A DNA stretch of 16,283 nt from Suilimivivens sp963638365 (GTDB lineage: Bacteria > Bacillota > Clostridia > Lachnospirales > Lachnospiraceae), in the NCBI GenBank assembly GCA_963638365.1, contig CAVHRK010000108.1:1-16283 (forward strand), in the 5' to 3' direction. The translations under genes were made by a program, and so were the position numbers. Of the stretch, positions 7,044 to 14,680 are shown in pieces (position 1 is the stretch's first letter; every line of letters starts with the position of its first letter). A model generated the notes under the pieces. It saw nothing but the letters and a program-made list of their open reading frames with translations. It did no database searches and was not told the DNA's origin.

Positions 7044-7064
7044 GTGATAAGTTTTTCTTATCAC
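7044..7064. promoter_or_regulatory. LysR-type operator dyad (T-N11-A), upstream of sulfur operon
   Basis: A perfect inverted repeat GTGATAAG-N5-CTTATCAC. It contains the T-N11-A core typical of LysR-type regulator recognition sites. Its centre (7054) is about 66 bases upstream of the predicted transcription start, the classical position of the LysR recognition site. The LysR-type gene immediately upstream is the obvious candidate to bind it. The dyad is seen directly; the protein-site pairing is inferred. Confidence 0.55.
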
Positions 7065-7069
7065 ACTCA

Positions 7070-7092
7070 AAAATGATCCACTGGATCATTTT
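7070..7092. promoter_or_regulatory. 23-bp perfect palindrome, possible operator
   Basis: Two 11-bp arms, AAAATGATCCA and TGGATCATTTT, are separated by a single central base (7081). The near-zero spacer favours a protein-binding operator over an RNA hairpin, which would need a loop of at least three bases. It is centred about 93 bases upstream of the predicted operon start and 27 bases upstream of the LysR-type dyad. A second regulator, or a backup terminator for lysR (a T-run follows on the minus strand), are both possible. Confidence 0.45.
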
Positions 7093-7110
7093 CTCATATG
7101 CATAGTAACA

Positions 7111-7140
7111 AAGAGCAAGCCACAACTTTGGCCTGCTCTT
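7111..7140 (-). terminator. Rho-independent terminator of the lysR gene
   Basis: In the minus-strand RNA AAGAGCAGGCC (7140-7130) pairs with GGCUUGCUCUU (7121-7111) over 11 bp including one G-U pair, with an 8-nt loop. The stem ends in U residues and runs into UGUUA. It lies 137 bases after the lysR stop and upstream of the sulfur-operon promoter, so it would separate the two transcripts. Confidence 0.6.
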
Positions 7141-7164
7141 CATTTAACTTCTTTATATGCTTTA

Positions 7165-7274
7165 CATGTACCTGCTTCACTAAATTCGAACTTCGCTCTG
7201 CTTGTTCTCATTAAGTGTCCATGTACCGTTCGCACTAAACTCAAGCTGCGCTTTTAGCTTGCTTTCATTAAGTG
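7165..7274 (-). repeat. Two degenerate ~54-bp tandem repeats after lysR (coding-like remnant)
   Basis: Two units (7165-7217 and 7220-7274) share CATGTACC at one end, CACTAAA in the middle and CATTAAGTG at the other end. The lysR 3' end (from 7280) looks like the start of a third copy. On the minus strand unit 7220-7274 reads openly as LNESKLKAQLEFSANGTW, and the next unit reads LNENKQSEV, then, after a 1-2 nt shift, EFSEAGTCKAYKEVK and a stop. So each unit could once have coded a roughly 19-residue repeat ending FS-x2-GT. It may be a dispersed repeat family or a gene remnant. Confidence 0.5.
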
Positions 7275-7276
7275 CT

Positions 7277-8185
7277 CTACATGGCTTCTCTATACTTTAA
7301 TAGTTCCTCAATGTAAGCTTCTCCGTATCTGGACAGGCTGCTTCCTTTCCGGGTAATATAACCAATCGTAAGCGGATCTTCTTCTTTCAGCTTAATCGAT
7401 ACAAGTCCCTGTAAAATGGCATCTTCGCTCGACAGCATTCCGCACCCGACCGAATATCCAAGAAGCTCTGCCATGATTTCCATTGTGGTTGCGCGGTCAT
7501 CCGTCTTAATCATTTTTTCGAAGTCATAGTCCGACATCGCTTCCTCGGTAAGATAAAAGTTACTGTCATCACTCTGATCGAACGCAATACAGGGGTAATC
7601 CTTCAGCTCTTCCAGCGAAATTTCCTCCCAGGCTGCAAAGGGATGTTCCTTCCATAAATAAGCATAGGTTTCTCTTTGCATCAGCGGGACAAATTCTAAT
7701 TGAAACTCCTTGAACAGTTTCTTAATTACGGCTTCGTTCGCTCCCGAATAGGAAACGATCCCGACTTCACTCTTCATATTCCGGACATTTTCAAGCACTT
7801 CGTTGGTCTTCGTTTCATGAATCGAAAAGACGTATTTATCCGGCCTAAACTTGCGGATCACGTTGGTAAACGAACGGATGGCGAAATTATAATGCTGTGT
7901 GGAAACAGAAAACTGCTCTTTGTCCTTATTGCGCGACAAATAACGATCCTCCAGAATTTCATACTGTCCCAGTACCTTTTTCGCATAGGTAATAAACTCA
8001 CGTCCGGCATCCGTAAGCCCGATTCCACGATTACTTCTTTCAAACAACACAATCCCAAGCTCATTTTCCAGTTCGCTGATACTTAAGGAAAGGGCCGGCT
8101 GCGAGATATACAATTTCATTGCTGCTTCCCGCAAAGAGGAAGAATTGGCAACTGTAAGAACATATTTAAGCTGGTTCATATTCAT
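7277..8185 (-). CDS. LysR family transcriptional regulator, likely of the sulfur operon
   Basis: A 302-residue DNA-binding regulator. The N-terminal winged helix-turn-helix is clear (NQLKYVLTVANSSSLREAA, then LYISQPALSLSISELENELG, then LFERSNRGIGLTDAG) over residues 4-65. The rest is the periplasmic-binding-protein-like effector domain (about 90-295). The first of two nearby ATGs (8185) is preferred: a GAGG ribosome site lies 9 nt before it, against 15 for the second at 8179. It is followed by a hairpin terminator and then the promoter of the sulfur operon, with a T-N11-A dyad at about -66. It is therefore the likely activator, functionally like CysL, CysB or CmbR, probably responding to O-acetylserine or a sulfur metabolite. 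The effector is inferred, not seen. Confidence 0.93.
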   Translation of the reverse strand: MNMNQLKYVLTVANSSSLREAAMKLYISQPALSLSISELENELGIVLFERSNRGIGLTDAGREFITYAKKVLGQYEILEDRYLSRNKDKEQFSVSTQHYNFAIRSFTNVIRKFRPDKYVFSIHETKTNEVLENVRNMKSEVGIVSYSGANEAVIKKLFKEFQLEFVPLMQRETYAYLWKEHPFAAWEEISLEELKDYPCIAFDQSDDSNFYLTEEAMSDYDFEKMIKTDDRATTMEIMAELLGYSVGCGMLSSEDAILQGLVSIKLKEEDPLTIGYITRKGSSLSRYGEAYIEELLKYREAM

Positions 8186-8230
8186 CGGAAAGTACCTCAG
8201 ATCTTTCTTTTGATTTTGTCGATCACTGCT

Positions 8231-8884
8231 CTATTCAGAATCACTTTCAATAAACCTCTGCTTCGGTTTCGGAAGTTTCCAATGGAAAAAGGCTGCTAAG
8301 AGCCGTAAGGCCACCACCAGGGAACCACCTGCCAAAAACGCTGCCGAAAGGCTGATATAATTCTTAAGAATCACAATGGCCAATGCTCCAAAGAGCGAAG
8401 CACAGGCATAAAAATGCTTTACAAAAACATAGGGCCGTTCACCGGCCAGAACATCCCGCAGGACTCCTCCACCGACTCCCGTAAGAACTCCAACCGCTAC
8501 AAGCAAAAAAGCACCGTAAGTTTCATCCCTGGCAAGTGCAGTCTGAATTCCCATCACCGTAAAGACACCAAGCCCCAGCGAATCCATAATCAACATGATA
8601 ATCTCATATGCCCGGTTCCCGGAAAGAAGTTTCTGTACCCACGGAAGAAATACCACAACCGAAACTGCTGCCGCGACAACTGCATAGACCGGATTCTGAA
8701 ACATGGTCGGCGGGGTAATTCCAAGCATCATATCGCGCAGAACGCCTCCACCGAGAGCCGTGCAGGCTCCCAGAATCATAATTCCAAACAGATCCATCTG
8801 TTTGCGGTAGGCCGTTACAGCCCCGGAAATCGAAAATGCAATAATACCGATTAATTCAACAACTAAAAATAACTCATCTTTCAC
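8231..8884 (-). CDS. UPF0126/TRIC-type membrane protein (YicG-like)
   Basis: A 217-residue, very hydrophobic membrane protein with seven likely helices. It is an internal duplication: the motif GGGVLRD occurs at 45-51 (GGGVLRDMMLGITPP) and again at 138-144 (GGGVLRDVLAGERPYVF), the hallmark of the UPF0126 family. Prokaryotic members are homologues of trimeric intracellular cation channels, and E. coli YicG has been linked to glycine transport. The start is GTG at 8884, supported by a GAGG ribosome site 8 nt upstream. lysR begins 45 nt after its stop and may be partly co-transcribed with it. Transported substrate unknown. Confidence 0.9.
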   Translation of the reverse strand: MKDELFLVVELIGIIAFSISGAVTAYRKQMDLFGIMILGACTALGGGVLRDMMLGITPPTMFQNPVYAVVAAAVSVVVFLPWVQKLLSGNRAYEIIMLIMDSLGLGVFTVMGIQTALARDETYGAFLLVAVGVLTGVGGGVLRDVLAGERPYVFVKHFYACASLFGALAIVILKNYISLSAAFLAGGSLVVALRLLAAFFHWKLPKPKQRFIESDSE

Positions 8885-8960
8885 AATGAATACCTCATTT
8901 GTACTGTAATTTACCTGTTATAAGATCTCTCATATTTGTTACTATATTCGCTAAAATCCT

Positions 8961-9611
8961 TTAACCTCTGACATAACTGAGTATCATTTCTTTTAATATA
9001 AGCAGTTCCGGTGTATAATCCCTGTTTTCTTGCGATCCCCAGATAAAACCTTCTACATAATACTCACAGGCTGCCATCATGGTATGTACGGTTATCCGGA
9101 AAAATTCTTCTTCCGGGATATCCGTACGGAAGGTATGATCGGCCTTTGCCCTTTCATACATCATATGAAGCCGTGTATTCACAGAGTATAAAGCATTGTG
9201 AAATTCTATCAGACGCTCGTTGTCCTTCTTTACCCCCATATGACTGACATAATAGTTGAAATTGTCGTTATACCGGAGCAGATCCTTATGATTCCGATAC
9301 ATATCAATGTAGCTGTCCAGTGTAAAGATAAGTCTGTCGATTGCCGGAATTTCTTCAACAGAACTGATCGGCCTTGCTCTGTCCAGTTCATCCATATATT
9401 CCTTCCATTCCTTCGCACAGACCGCAATTACAAGCTCCAGTTTATTCGGATAATACCGAAAAAGACTTGCCCTGCCAATTCCGGCAGCCTCTGCAATTTC
9501 TCCCATGCTCACCGGCTCAATCTTTTTTTCTACAAAAATACGAAAGGCTGTCTCTAAAATCCTCCTGTTACGTTCACTTTCTTTCGCTATTTGTTTTTGT
9601 GATTTACTCAT
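8961..9611 (-). CDS. TetR/AcrR family transcriptional regulator
   Basis: A 216-residue regulator. The N-terminal TetR helix-turn-helix covers about residues 12-60, ending in the diagnostic stretch MGEIAEAAGIGRASLFRYYPNK split over 36-57 (key: AGIG, RASLFRYY). The remaining helices form the ligand-binding and dimer domain, which has no recognisable specificity. The ribosome site TGAGG lies 7 nt before the ATG, and a near-consensus promoter lies about 36 bases upstream. Neighbours are a SAM methyltransferase (upstream, same strand) and a UPF0126 membrane protein (downstream). Either may be a target, but no clear operator palindrome was found. Confidence 0.92.
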   Translation of the reverse strand: MSKSQKQIAKESERNRRILETAFRIFVEKKIEPVSMGEIAEAAGIGRASLFRYYPNKLELVIAVCAKEWKEYMDELDRARPISSVEEIPAIDRLIFTLDSYIDMYRNHKDLLRYNDNFNYYVSHMGVKKDNERLIEFHNALYSVNTRLHMMYERAKADHTFRTDIPEEEFFRITVHTMMAACEYYVEGFIWGSQENRDYTPELLILKEMILSYVRG

Positions 9612-9646
9612 AAATAAACCTCATTTTGATATGATCAGTCTCACGT

Positions 9647-9675
9647 ATTGTATATAATCCAAAGGAGTGTGTCAA
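9647..9675 (-). promoter_or_regulatory. Near-consensus promoter of the tetR-like gene
   Basis: On the minus strand an exact TTGACA (9675-9670) is followed after 17 nt by TACAAT (9652-9647), 5 of 6 matches. The start would fall near 9640, about 29 bases before the ATG. It lies in the 79-base gap after the methyltransferase gene, so the regulator is expressed independently. Confidence 0.7.
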
Positions 9676-9690
9676 TTGTCTTTATATAGT

Positions 9691-10530
9691 TTAAAAATTA
9701 ATCTGCACAATCTTCATTTTCATAAATCCATCTGCAATTTTCGCCAAAAAACGGAAAAATCCGCTTACTGAGGGGATTTTAAGGTCATGATAGCCAAGCA
9801 TATATCCTTTTGCAGATACCTTCGTATCCGGAAGCCATACCTGCAGATCCGTGCTCAGATCATTGATGTAAAAATACTTGCTGATATCCGTGATACCCGC
9901 GGTCTTCACCCATGTTTTCAGCATTACCTTAACCGCAGATTTATTGGCGGTATCAAAAACAAGCCGTCCACCCGGAAACCGTTTGGCCATGGCAGTAAAT
10001 AGCTGCTTCACTTCATCGGAAAGGAAATAATAGAACACACCCGCTGCAAAGAAAATGACACCGTTACTGTCATCGATTTCCTCAAACCACTTTGTATCGT
10101 TCAGATCTGAACCTATATTGGTTGTATTTTCTTTGGGCGGAATGAGCTTATTTCTTACCGCGATCACATCGGGACGGTCAATATTATAAATTTTGCAGGC
10201 AGGTGTTGCATTGTTTTCTGCAGTACAATCCAGACCACAGCCTAAATTTACAATAGCTGCTGCCGGATGGTTCTTTATATAAGCTCTTACCTCTGTCCCA
10301 AGATCCATATATCTTGCGGCCGCTTCCAGATAACCAAAGCGGAACATTGTATTATTTTTCTTACTTTCAAGCAAGGAAAAGTCGTAATCCAGCTTTTCCA
10401 TAATCTTCTCTGCCGTCGGATCCTGATAGATTTCAGGATAAATTTCCGAACAATATTTTCGTCCCCACAACGGAATCACTAATGTTTCCTGAACGGTATT
10501 GGATTCAATATGCATTTTCTCGTTACTCAT
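9691..10530 (-). CDS. Class I SAM-dependent methyltransferase, LCMT/PPM (TcmP-like) family
   Basis: A 279-residue predicted methyltransferase of the leucine carboxyl methyltransferase-like group, which also includes polyketide O-methyltransferases. The SAM-binding motif I is VNLGCGLDC at 94-102; the acidic residue at the end of strand 2 is Asp118 in YNIDRPDV. Further family features are GSDLNDTKWF and FFAAGVFYYF, then GGRLVFDTANK. A GGAGG ribosome site lies 7 nt before the ATG. The gene follows the feoB terminator on the same strand and so is probably a separate transcript. In bacteria such proteins are often found as stand-alone genes near TetR or MarR regulators with unknown small-molecule substrates, and nothing here narrows this down. 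Confidence 0.88.
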   Translation of the reverse strand: MSNEKMHIESNTVQETLVIPLWGRKYCSEIYPEIYQDPTAEKIMEKLDYDFSLLESKKNNTMFRFGYLEAAARYMDLGTEVRAYIKNHPAAAIVNLGCGLDCTAENNATPACKIYNIDRPDVIAVRNKLIPPKENTTNIGSDLNDTKWFEEIDDSNGVIFFAAGVFYYFLSDEVKQLFTAMAKRFPGGRLVFDTANKSAVKVMLKTWVKTAGITDISKYFYINDLSTDLQVWLPDTKVSAKGYMLGYHDLKIPSVSGFFRFLAKIADGFMKMKIVQINF

Positions 10531-10576
10531 TTATTTTCCTCCCGGTTTTATCATATCTTTGTTTGTAATAAAACAA

Positions 10577-10602
10577 CAGTAGTTAGTGAAACCTAACTAC
10601 TG
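10577..10602 (-). terminator. Rho-independent terminator after feoB
   Basis: A perfect 10-bp stem, CAGTAGTTAG and CTAACTACTG, with a 6-nt loop. On the minus strand it is followed by UUGUUUUAUU (10576 downward). It lies about 50 bases after the feoB stop and before the methyltransferase gene. The plus side also runs into a T-rich stretch, so it could work both ways. Confidence 0.8.
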
Positions 10603-10652
10603 CCATTTTATCATACCTTATATAAAAAGAAAACCTGCTTTCTATACTGCGT

Positions 10653-12596
10653 TTAATGCCAGATCAGTAATCCAATGTGATAGAAAACAAACGCCAGTAC
10701 AAGAGAAAATACCAGATAATATGCAACCGAAAGCCCGATCCACTTCTTAGAATGGTTTTCACGGAAGGTCGCTGCCACGGTCATCGTACACGGCACATTA
10801 AATACAATGGCCATAATAAAGCCAAGAGCCTGTGCTTTTGTAATTACCTGCGGTAAAAGTGTGATCATTCCTTCAGTCATTCCCACAGATTTTGCATTAA
10901 ATGCTGCATTGACCATATCACTGTTGCTGTATAGCGCATTGATAACTCCAAGCAGTGATTCCTTGGTAAGCATGGAAGAAATATATGCCATGAACATCTG
11001 CCAGGTCATGCCAAACTGGTTTGTTACCGGCTCAATCACCTGTCCCACTCTGGACAAAATGCTGTATTCTCCACCAAACCAGTTATAAGACAACAGATAG
11101 AATACAATTGAAACCAATGTAATCACACGGAATGCCCTGCTGAAAATATCCCACGCCTTCATCAGTGTTGTCCGGATGATATGTCCCCACTTGGGTTTAT
11201 GATAAGGGGGAAGTTCCATGATCATACCGCCCTGATCCTCTTCACTGATCAGTTTTCCCCTATAAATTCTGGATACCAGGAACAGGGATCCAATGGTGAT
11301 AAACAGCATGAGCAGAACAATTACCATAGCTCCCACCGGGCCATAAAATACCGTTGCAAGCATCGGTGCAAGGGAAAGCGTCGATCCACACGGAATACTC
11401 CATACAAGAATCATCGTGAGAAACCGTTGCCCGGAATTGTCGATGACACGGCTTCCCGCAACACCTGCCATATTACATCCCATGCTCATAAGAAGAGAGC
11501 AGATACTCTTTCCCTGCAGGCCAAGCTTCTCCATTGCAGAATTAAAGACAACCGAAATTCTCGCCATATAACCTACATCTTCAATGATTGCAAATATAAA
11601 GGTCACTCCAAGGACAAAACCCGCCATGGATATTGCAAATGCAAGAACATTCGGTATTACTACATAAACCAGTTCTGCCAGTGGCTTCCAGACATTCATT
11701 GCTGTCATCAGCTTCTCTAACGGACCGCTGATCACACCGGCAAACCCAAAGCCAAGTCCCATGACAGGTGCGGCTACAACCATTGCTCCTGCAAGTGCGG
11801 CTACAATAATTCCGATTGCCATCCACTTTCCGGAATGCTTTCCCAATGCTTTTTTATCAAACCCTTTTAACCCAACTTCTCGATCCGGTCTGCTGACAAC
11901 ACCTTTCAGCATTTCATCGATATATTCATATTTGTGTTTTCCGGAAATCATCAGTCCCCGATCCGTCTTCTCAAGCTCAGAAACCGCCAGCTTTTCCTTT
12001 GTAAATAGCCTTTCTTCCTTCTGCTTTCCTTTAAGCTCCTCAAAAGAAATTCCCGCATCCTTTTCATAAAACTTCATAAGCTGTGCAGAATCCGCAATTT
12101 TTGCTTCACGAATTGCATCTGTAAACTGCTGCTTCAGCTCACGATACCGTTTCGTTTCCGAAGCCACAAAGCCCACGATCGGAATTCCTAACCGTTCACT
12201 CAGTTTCTTTATATCAATATGAATCCCCTTTTTCTCTGCAACATCCATCAGATTCAGAACTAAAACTACCGGCGTATTCGTTCCAACATAATCTGCATAC
12301 ATATATAAGGAACGTTCCAACTGGGAGCTGTCTACGAGAATCGCAACCAGATCCGCAGCTCCGGACCGGATAAAGTTCGCCGTGATTTTTTCTTCCTCAG
12401 ACCCGGCTGACAGACTGTAGCTGCCCGGCAGATCAATGACACGATAACTTTCTCCCTGATATGTAAAGTTCCCCTCTTTACGTTCTACTGTTTTGCCCGG
12501 CCAGTTACCAACATGTTGATGTGCACCGGTCAATCCGTTGAATACGGTAGATTTTCCCGAATTGGGCTGCCCCAGTAACGCGATCGTCCTGCTCAT
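10653..12596 (-). CDS. feoB: Ferrous iron transport protein B
   Basis: A 647-residue inner-membrane Fe(II) transporter with a cytosolic G domain. G motifs are intact: G1 GQPNSGKST at 9-17, G2 Thr36 in NWPGKTVERK, G3 DLPG at 55-58 and G4 NLMD at 115-118. After a helical spacer and basic linker (about 160-255) the membrane domain begins near 256. It contains the two gate-type segments with Cys: MGCNMAGVAGSRV, then VWSIPCGSTLSLAPM, and near the C-terminus FNVPCTMTVAATFREN. It is shorter than E. coli FeoB (773) but normal for Firmicutes. The ATG overlaps the feoA stop by 4 nt, so translation is coupled. Iron-dependent control is expected for the family. Confidence 0.96.
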   Translation of the reverse strand: MSRTIALLGQPNSGKSTVFNGLTGAHQHVGNWPGKTVERKEGNFTYQGESYRVIDLPGSYSLSAGSEEEKITANFIRSGAADLVAILVDSSQLERSLYMYADYVGTNTPVVLVLNLMDVAEKKGIHIDIKKLSERLGIPIVGFVASETKRYRELKQQFTDAIREAKIADSAQLMKFYEKDAGISFEELKGKQKEERLFTKEKLAVSELEKTDRGLMISGKHKYEYIDEMLKGVVSRPDREVGLKGFDKKALGKHSGKWMAIGIIVAALAGAMVVAAPVMGLGFGFAGVISGPLEKLMTAMNVWKPLAELVYVVIPNVLAFAISMAGFVLGVTFIFAIIEDVGYMARISVVFNSAMEKLGLQGKSICSLLMSMGCNMAGVAGSRVIDNSGQRFLTMILVWSIPCGSTLSLAPMLATVFYGPVGAMVIVLLMLFITIGSLFLVSRIYRGKLISEEDQGGMIMELPPYHKPKWGHIIRTTLMKAWDIFSRAFRVITLVSIVFYLLSYNWFGGEYSILSRVGQVIEPVTNQFGMTWQMFMAYISSMLTKESLLGVINALYSNSDMVNAAFNAKSVGMTEGMITLLPQVITKAQALGFIMAIVFNVPCTMTVAATFRENHSKKWIGLSVAYYLVFSLVLAFVFYHIGLLIWH

Positions 12597-12823
12597 GCTC
12601 TGTCACCCTCCTTAATCTCAATTTTCTCACAATCCTGCTTGCCCAGTGCAATCACAGAATCCCGGCAATAGAATAAAACCGGCTGATCCTTAAGGTTCTG
12701 AATGACCTGTATCGTAGTCCCTTCTACAATTCCAATACCGATTAACCGCGAAATCAAGTGATGGCTTCCACTTACCGAGCACACGGTTGCACGGCATCCG
12801 GCATCTGCCTCTGATAACTTCAT
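12593..12823 (-). CDS. feoA: Ferrous iron transport protein A (FeoA, SH3-like)
   Basis: A 76-residue cytosolic protein with the FeoA SH3-like fold. The typical core HHLISRLIGIGIVEGTTIQV (residues 21-40, around LIGIGIVEG) is followed by PVLFYCRDSVIALGKQDCEKI. It supports FeoB-mediated Fe(II) uptake. An AGGAGG ribosome site lies 10 nt before the ATG. It overlaps feoB by 4 nt (ATGA). The 91 bases upstream carry its promoter region and then the divergent AraC-family gene. Confidence 0.94.
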   Translation of the reverse strand: MKLSEADAGCRATVCSVSGSHHLISRLIGIGIVEGTTIQVIQNLKDQPVLFYCRDSVIALGKQDCEKIEIKEGDRA

Positions 12824-12873
12824 CCTTATTCGTCCTCCTCTTGCTTACCTCGTTCTGACAGCGTATACTATTA

Positions 12874-12891
12874 TTAGTTCGTTCTGTCTAA
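12874..12891. promoter_or_regulatory. Possible metalloregulator site upstream of feoA
   Basis: TTAG-N10-CTAA, an 18-bp partial dyad, lies about 51 bases upstream of feoA. It overlaps a weak -35-like TTAGAC, followed by a TATAC-type -10 near 12863-12868. The outer half-sites resemble the DtxR/IdeR pattern (TTAG-N11-CTAA) but the spacing is one base short and the centre is not symmetric. No good Fur box was seen. Confidence 0.25.
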
Positions 12892-12989
12892 CTTGTGATA
12901 TTTTACAATTTGACTTGAAATATATCTATACCGCATTCGGCCAAAAAGGTTCGTTTAGCCACGATCTCTTTGCAGGGGAAAGGAATCTT

Positions 12990-13931
12990 ATGAGAAAAGA
13001 GCAATCTATGAACAGTGTCAGACAATTTGTAACAGAAGAACGGGATATCAATATTATCCATCAAGATACCCCCGATGGTTTTATGGAATTGACCGGTTAC
13101 TATATTCTTCCGGGGATTTATCTGGTGTTGAATGATATTCACACGCAGATTGTCCCCTTAAATGCGCAGCAGTCACAGAAAATTCTGCTTGTGAATTACT
13201 GCATGGAAGGCCGGTGCGAATTCCGGGTGAATGAGGACAATTACAGTTATCTGGATCACCGCATGATGAGTATTTCCTCCCGGATGGCTGAGAACCAGTT
13301 CTATTATCCTTCTTCCTGTTATAAGGGATATGAAATTTATGTTCTGCCGGAATGGTTCACGGAAAAGACAAAGGACTTTCTGAAATCCTTCGATATTGAT
13401 ATGGATATACTGATTGCTTTATATGAAAAAGGAGCTGCACTGTATGTTACAGATCCTTTTCTGAAACTATGGAATGATCTGGCTGACTGCTGCCATGCTG
13501 AAAATATCGGACAGATCCGTCTCCTTACGCTGCAGCTTTTAAAATGTTTTTGCGATCACAAACCGGAAAATAACCAGAACATGCTCTACTTATCCAGGGT
13601 ACAGGTCATGCTTGCCAAAAAAGCACAGGAAATACTTACCCGGGATTTAAGCCGGCATATTTCCATGAAATCCATCGCGGATACACTGGGTGTAAGTGAG
13701 ACCAGCCTGAAACGCTATTTTCATTCCGTATACGGTGCCAGCCTGTCCACCTATATGAACGAAGTACGCATGAAATATGCCGCAGAACTTTTGACAACAT
13801 CAAAGCTTGGTATCTCCGATATTGCGAAAGCCTGCGGCTATGTAAATCAGGGGCGTTTCGCCACCGTCTTCCGTGACTTCCATGGAATGAAGCCACTGGA
13901 TTACCGGCGGAATCATGCGCTAACATTCTAA
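12990..13931 (+). CDS. AraC family transcriptional regulator
   Basis: A 313-residue regulator, the only plus-strand gene. The C-terminal AraC DNA-binding domain has both helix-turn-helix units: MKSIADTLGVSETSLKRYF (about 226-244) and ISDIAKACGYVNQGRFATVF (about 275-294), then the conserved FRDFHGMKPLDYRR end. The N-terminal part (about 15-190) is a sensing domain without clear relatives; it contains the CMEGRCEF segment. I chose the ATG at 12990 because of a strong GGGGAAAGGA ribosome site; an upstream TTG at 12915 would add 25 residues without such a site. It diverges from feoAB, so control of iron uptake or a related transporter is possible, but no direct evidence is seen. Confidence 0.9.
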   Translation: MRKEQSMNSVRQFVTEERDINIIHQDTPDGFMELTGYYILPGIYLVLNDIHTQIVPLNAQQSQKILLVNYCMEGRCEFRVNEDNYSYLDHRMMSISSRMAENQFYYPSSCYKGYEIYVLPEWFTEKTKDFLKSFDIDMDILIALYEKGAALYVTDPFLKLWNDLADCCHAENIGQIRLLTLQLLKCFCDHKPENNQNMLYLSRVQVMLAKKAQEILTRDLSRHISMKSIADTLGVSETSLKRYFHSVYGASLSTYMNEVRMKYAAELLTTSKLGISDIAKACGYVNQGRFATVFRDFHGMKPLDYRRNHALTF

Positions 13932-13972
13932 TTTGATTTTTCGTAACAGAAAAAGAATCCAGGCAACGATAC

Positions 13973-14029
13973 GAATCACTCCTTTTCATCTTGGTACTAT
14001 TATTATATGAAGAAAAGGAAAGATGATTC
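13973..14029. terminator. Long imperfect inverted repeat between convergent genes
   Basis: GAATCA-N1-TCCTTTTC (13973-13987) is complementary to GAAAAGGA-N4-TGATTC (14012-14029), giving a 14-bp interrupted stem around an AT-rich loop of 24 bases. It lies between the stop of the AraC-family gene and the stop of the LUD gene. A bidirectional terminator is the simplest reading, though the loop is long and the flanking T-runs are weak. Confidence 0.35.
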
Positions 14030-14040
14030 TCAATCAATCA

Positions 14041-14667
14041 TTAAAAACCAAGATTGTCATTTACCAGAATCACATGGATTCTTCCGGTATGTCTGGAATA
14101 TCTCGTGATCAGGAACTGACAGCAGATCGTGTCCGGGGATTTGCAGTCAAAGCACTTACCGGTTTCCTTACACGGAGTCTTCACATCGAAACGCTGTGCA
14201 TTGGCAGGAGCCGCTACATTTCTTGCGCGCTTCATGGCACTGTCAAGATCATCACATACCTTATTCATTCCAACAATGAAGATCACCTTCTTCGGTCCCT
14301 GGGCAATGCAGGAAACACGGTTGGAATTGCCATCAATGTTAACAAGAATACCGTCACTTGTCATTGCATTGGCACTGGAAAGAAAGACATCGGAATCATA
14401 GGCAGCAAGCAGTCCCTCACGAGGCTCCATCTTAGAGCGGTCAAGGTACTGGTAATTGCCCTCCTGCAAAGCCTGAACCAGCCCGATCTCATTGGCACTT
14501 GCACATCCACCCATTGAAATGGTGCTGTTTTCTTCGATCAGCTTAAGGGCCTGTTTTAAAGCAGCTTCCTTGTCTTCGGCATAGTAACCCGACATATTAC
14601 GGGACTGTAAGCCTTTTATTACCGTCTGTGCCAGACGTTCGTTTCGTTTCTTCATATTTTCATCCAT
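14041..14667 (-). CDS. LUD domain-containing protein (LutC/YkgG-like, DUF162)
   Basis: A 208-residue soluble protein of the LUD family, related to lactate-utilisation subunit LutC. Features are the N-terminal RNERLAQTVIKGLQSRNM, SMGGCASANEIG at 51-62 and SSANAMTSDGILVNIDGNSNR split over 97-117 (key: TSDGILVNIDG). A Cys-rich C-terminal segment has C166, C172, C175, C182 and C183 (CKETGKCFDCKSP, then CC) and may bind metal. This stand-alone short form is common in Clostridia without lutA or lutB, as here, and its reaction is unknown. The ribosome site AGGAGG lies 7-8 nt before the ATG. A promoter and a hairpin touching the ribosome site lie just upstream. Confidence 0.9.
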   Translation of the reverse strand: MDENMKKRNERLAQTVIKGLQSRNMSGYYAEDKEAALKQALKLIEENSTISMGGCASANEIGLVQALQEGNYQYLDRSKMEPREGLLAAYDSDVFLSSANAMTSDGILVNIDGNSNRVSCIAQGPKKVIFIVGMNKVCDDLDSAMKRARNVAAPANAQRFDVKTPCKETGKCFDCKSPDTICCQFLITRYSRHTGRIHVILVNDNLGF

Positions 14668-14680
14668 AGGTTTATCCTCC

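Noticed and set aside
6961..7143. 60-codon minus-strand ORF upstream of the sulfur operon
   Set aside because: It overlaps the lysR terminator, the 23-bp palindrome, the LysR-type dyad and the promoter, which explain the sequence better, and has no family-like features.
7141..7200. tRNA-like T-loop (GTTCGAAT) in the minus strand
   Set aside because: No acceptor stem or anticodon arm fits around it; it is part of the tandem repeat.
12915..12989. TTG start for the AraC-family gene
   Set aside because: No ribosome site; the ATG at 12990 has a strong GGGGAAAGGA.
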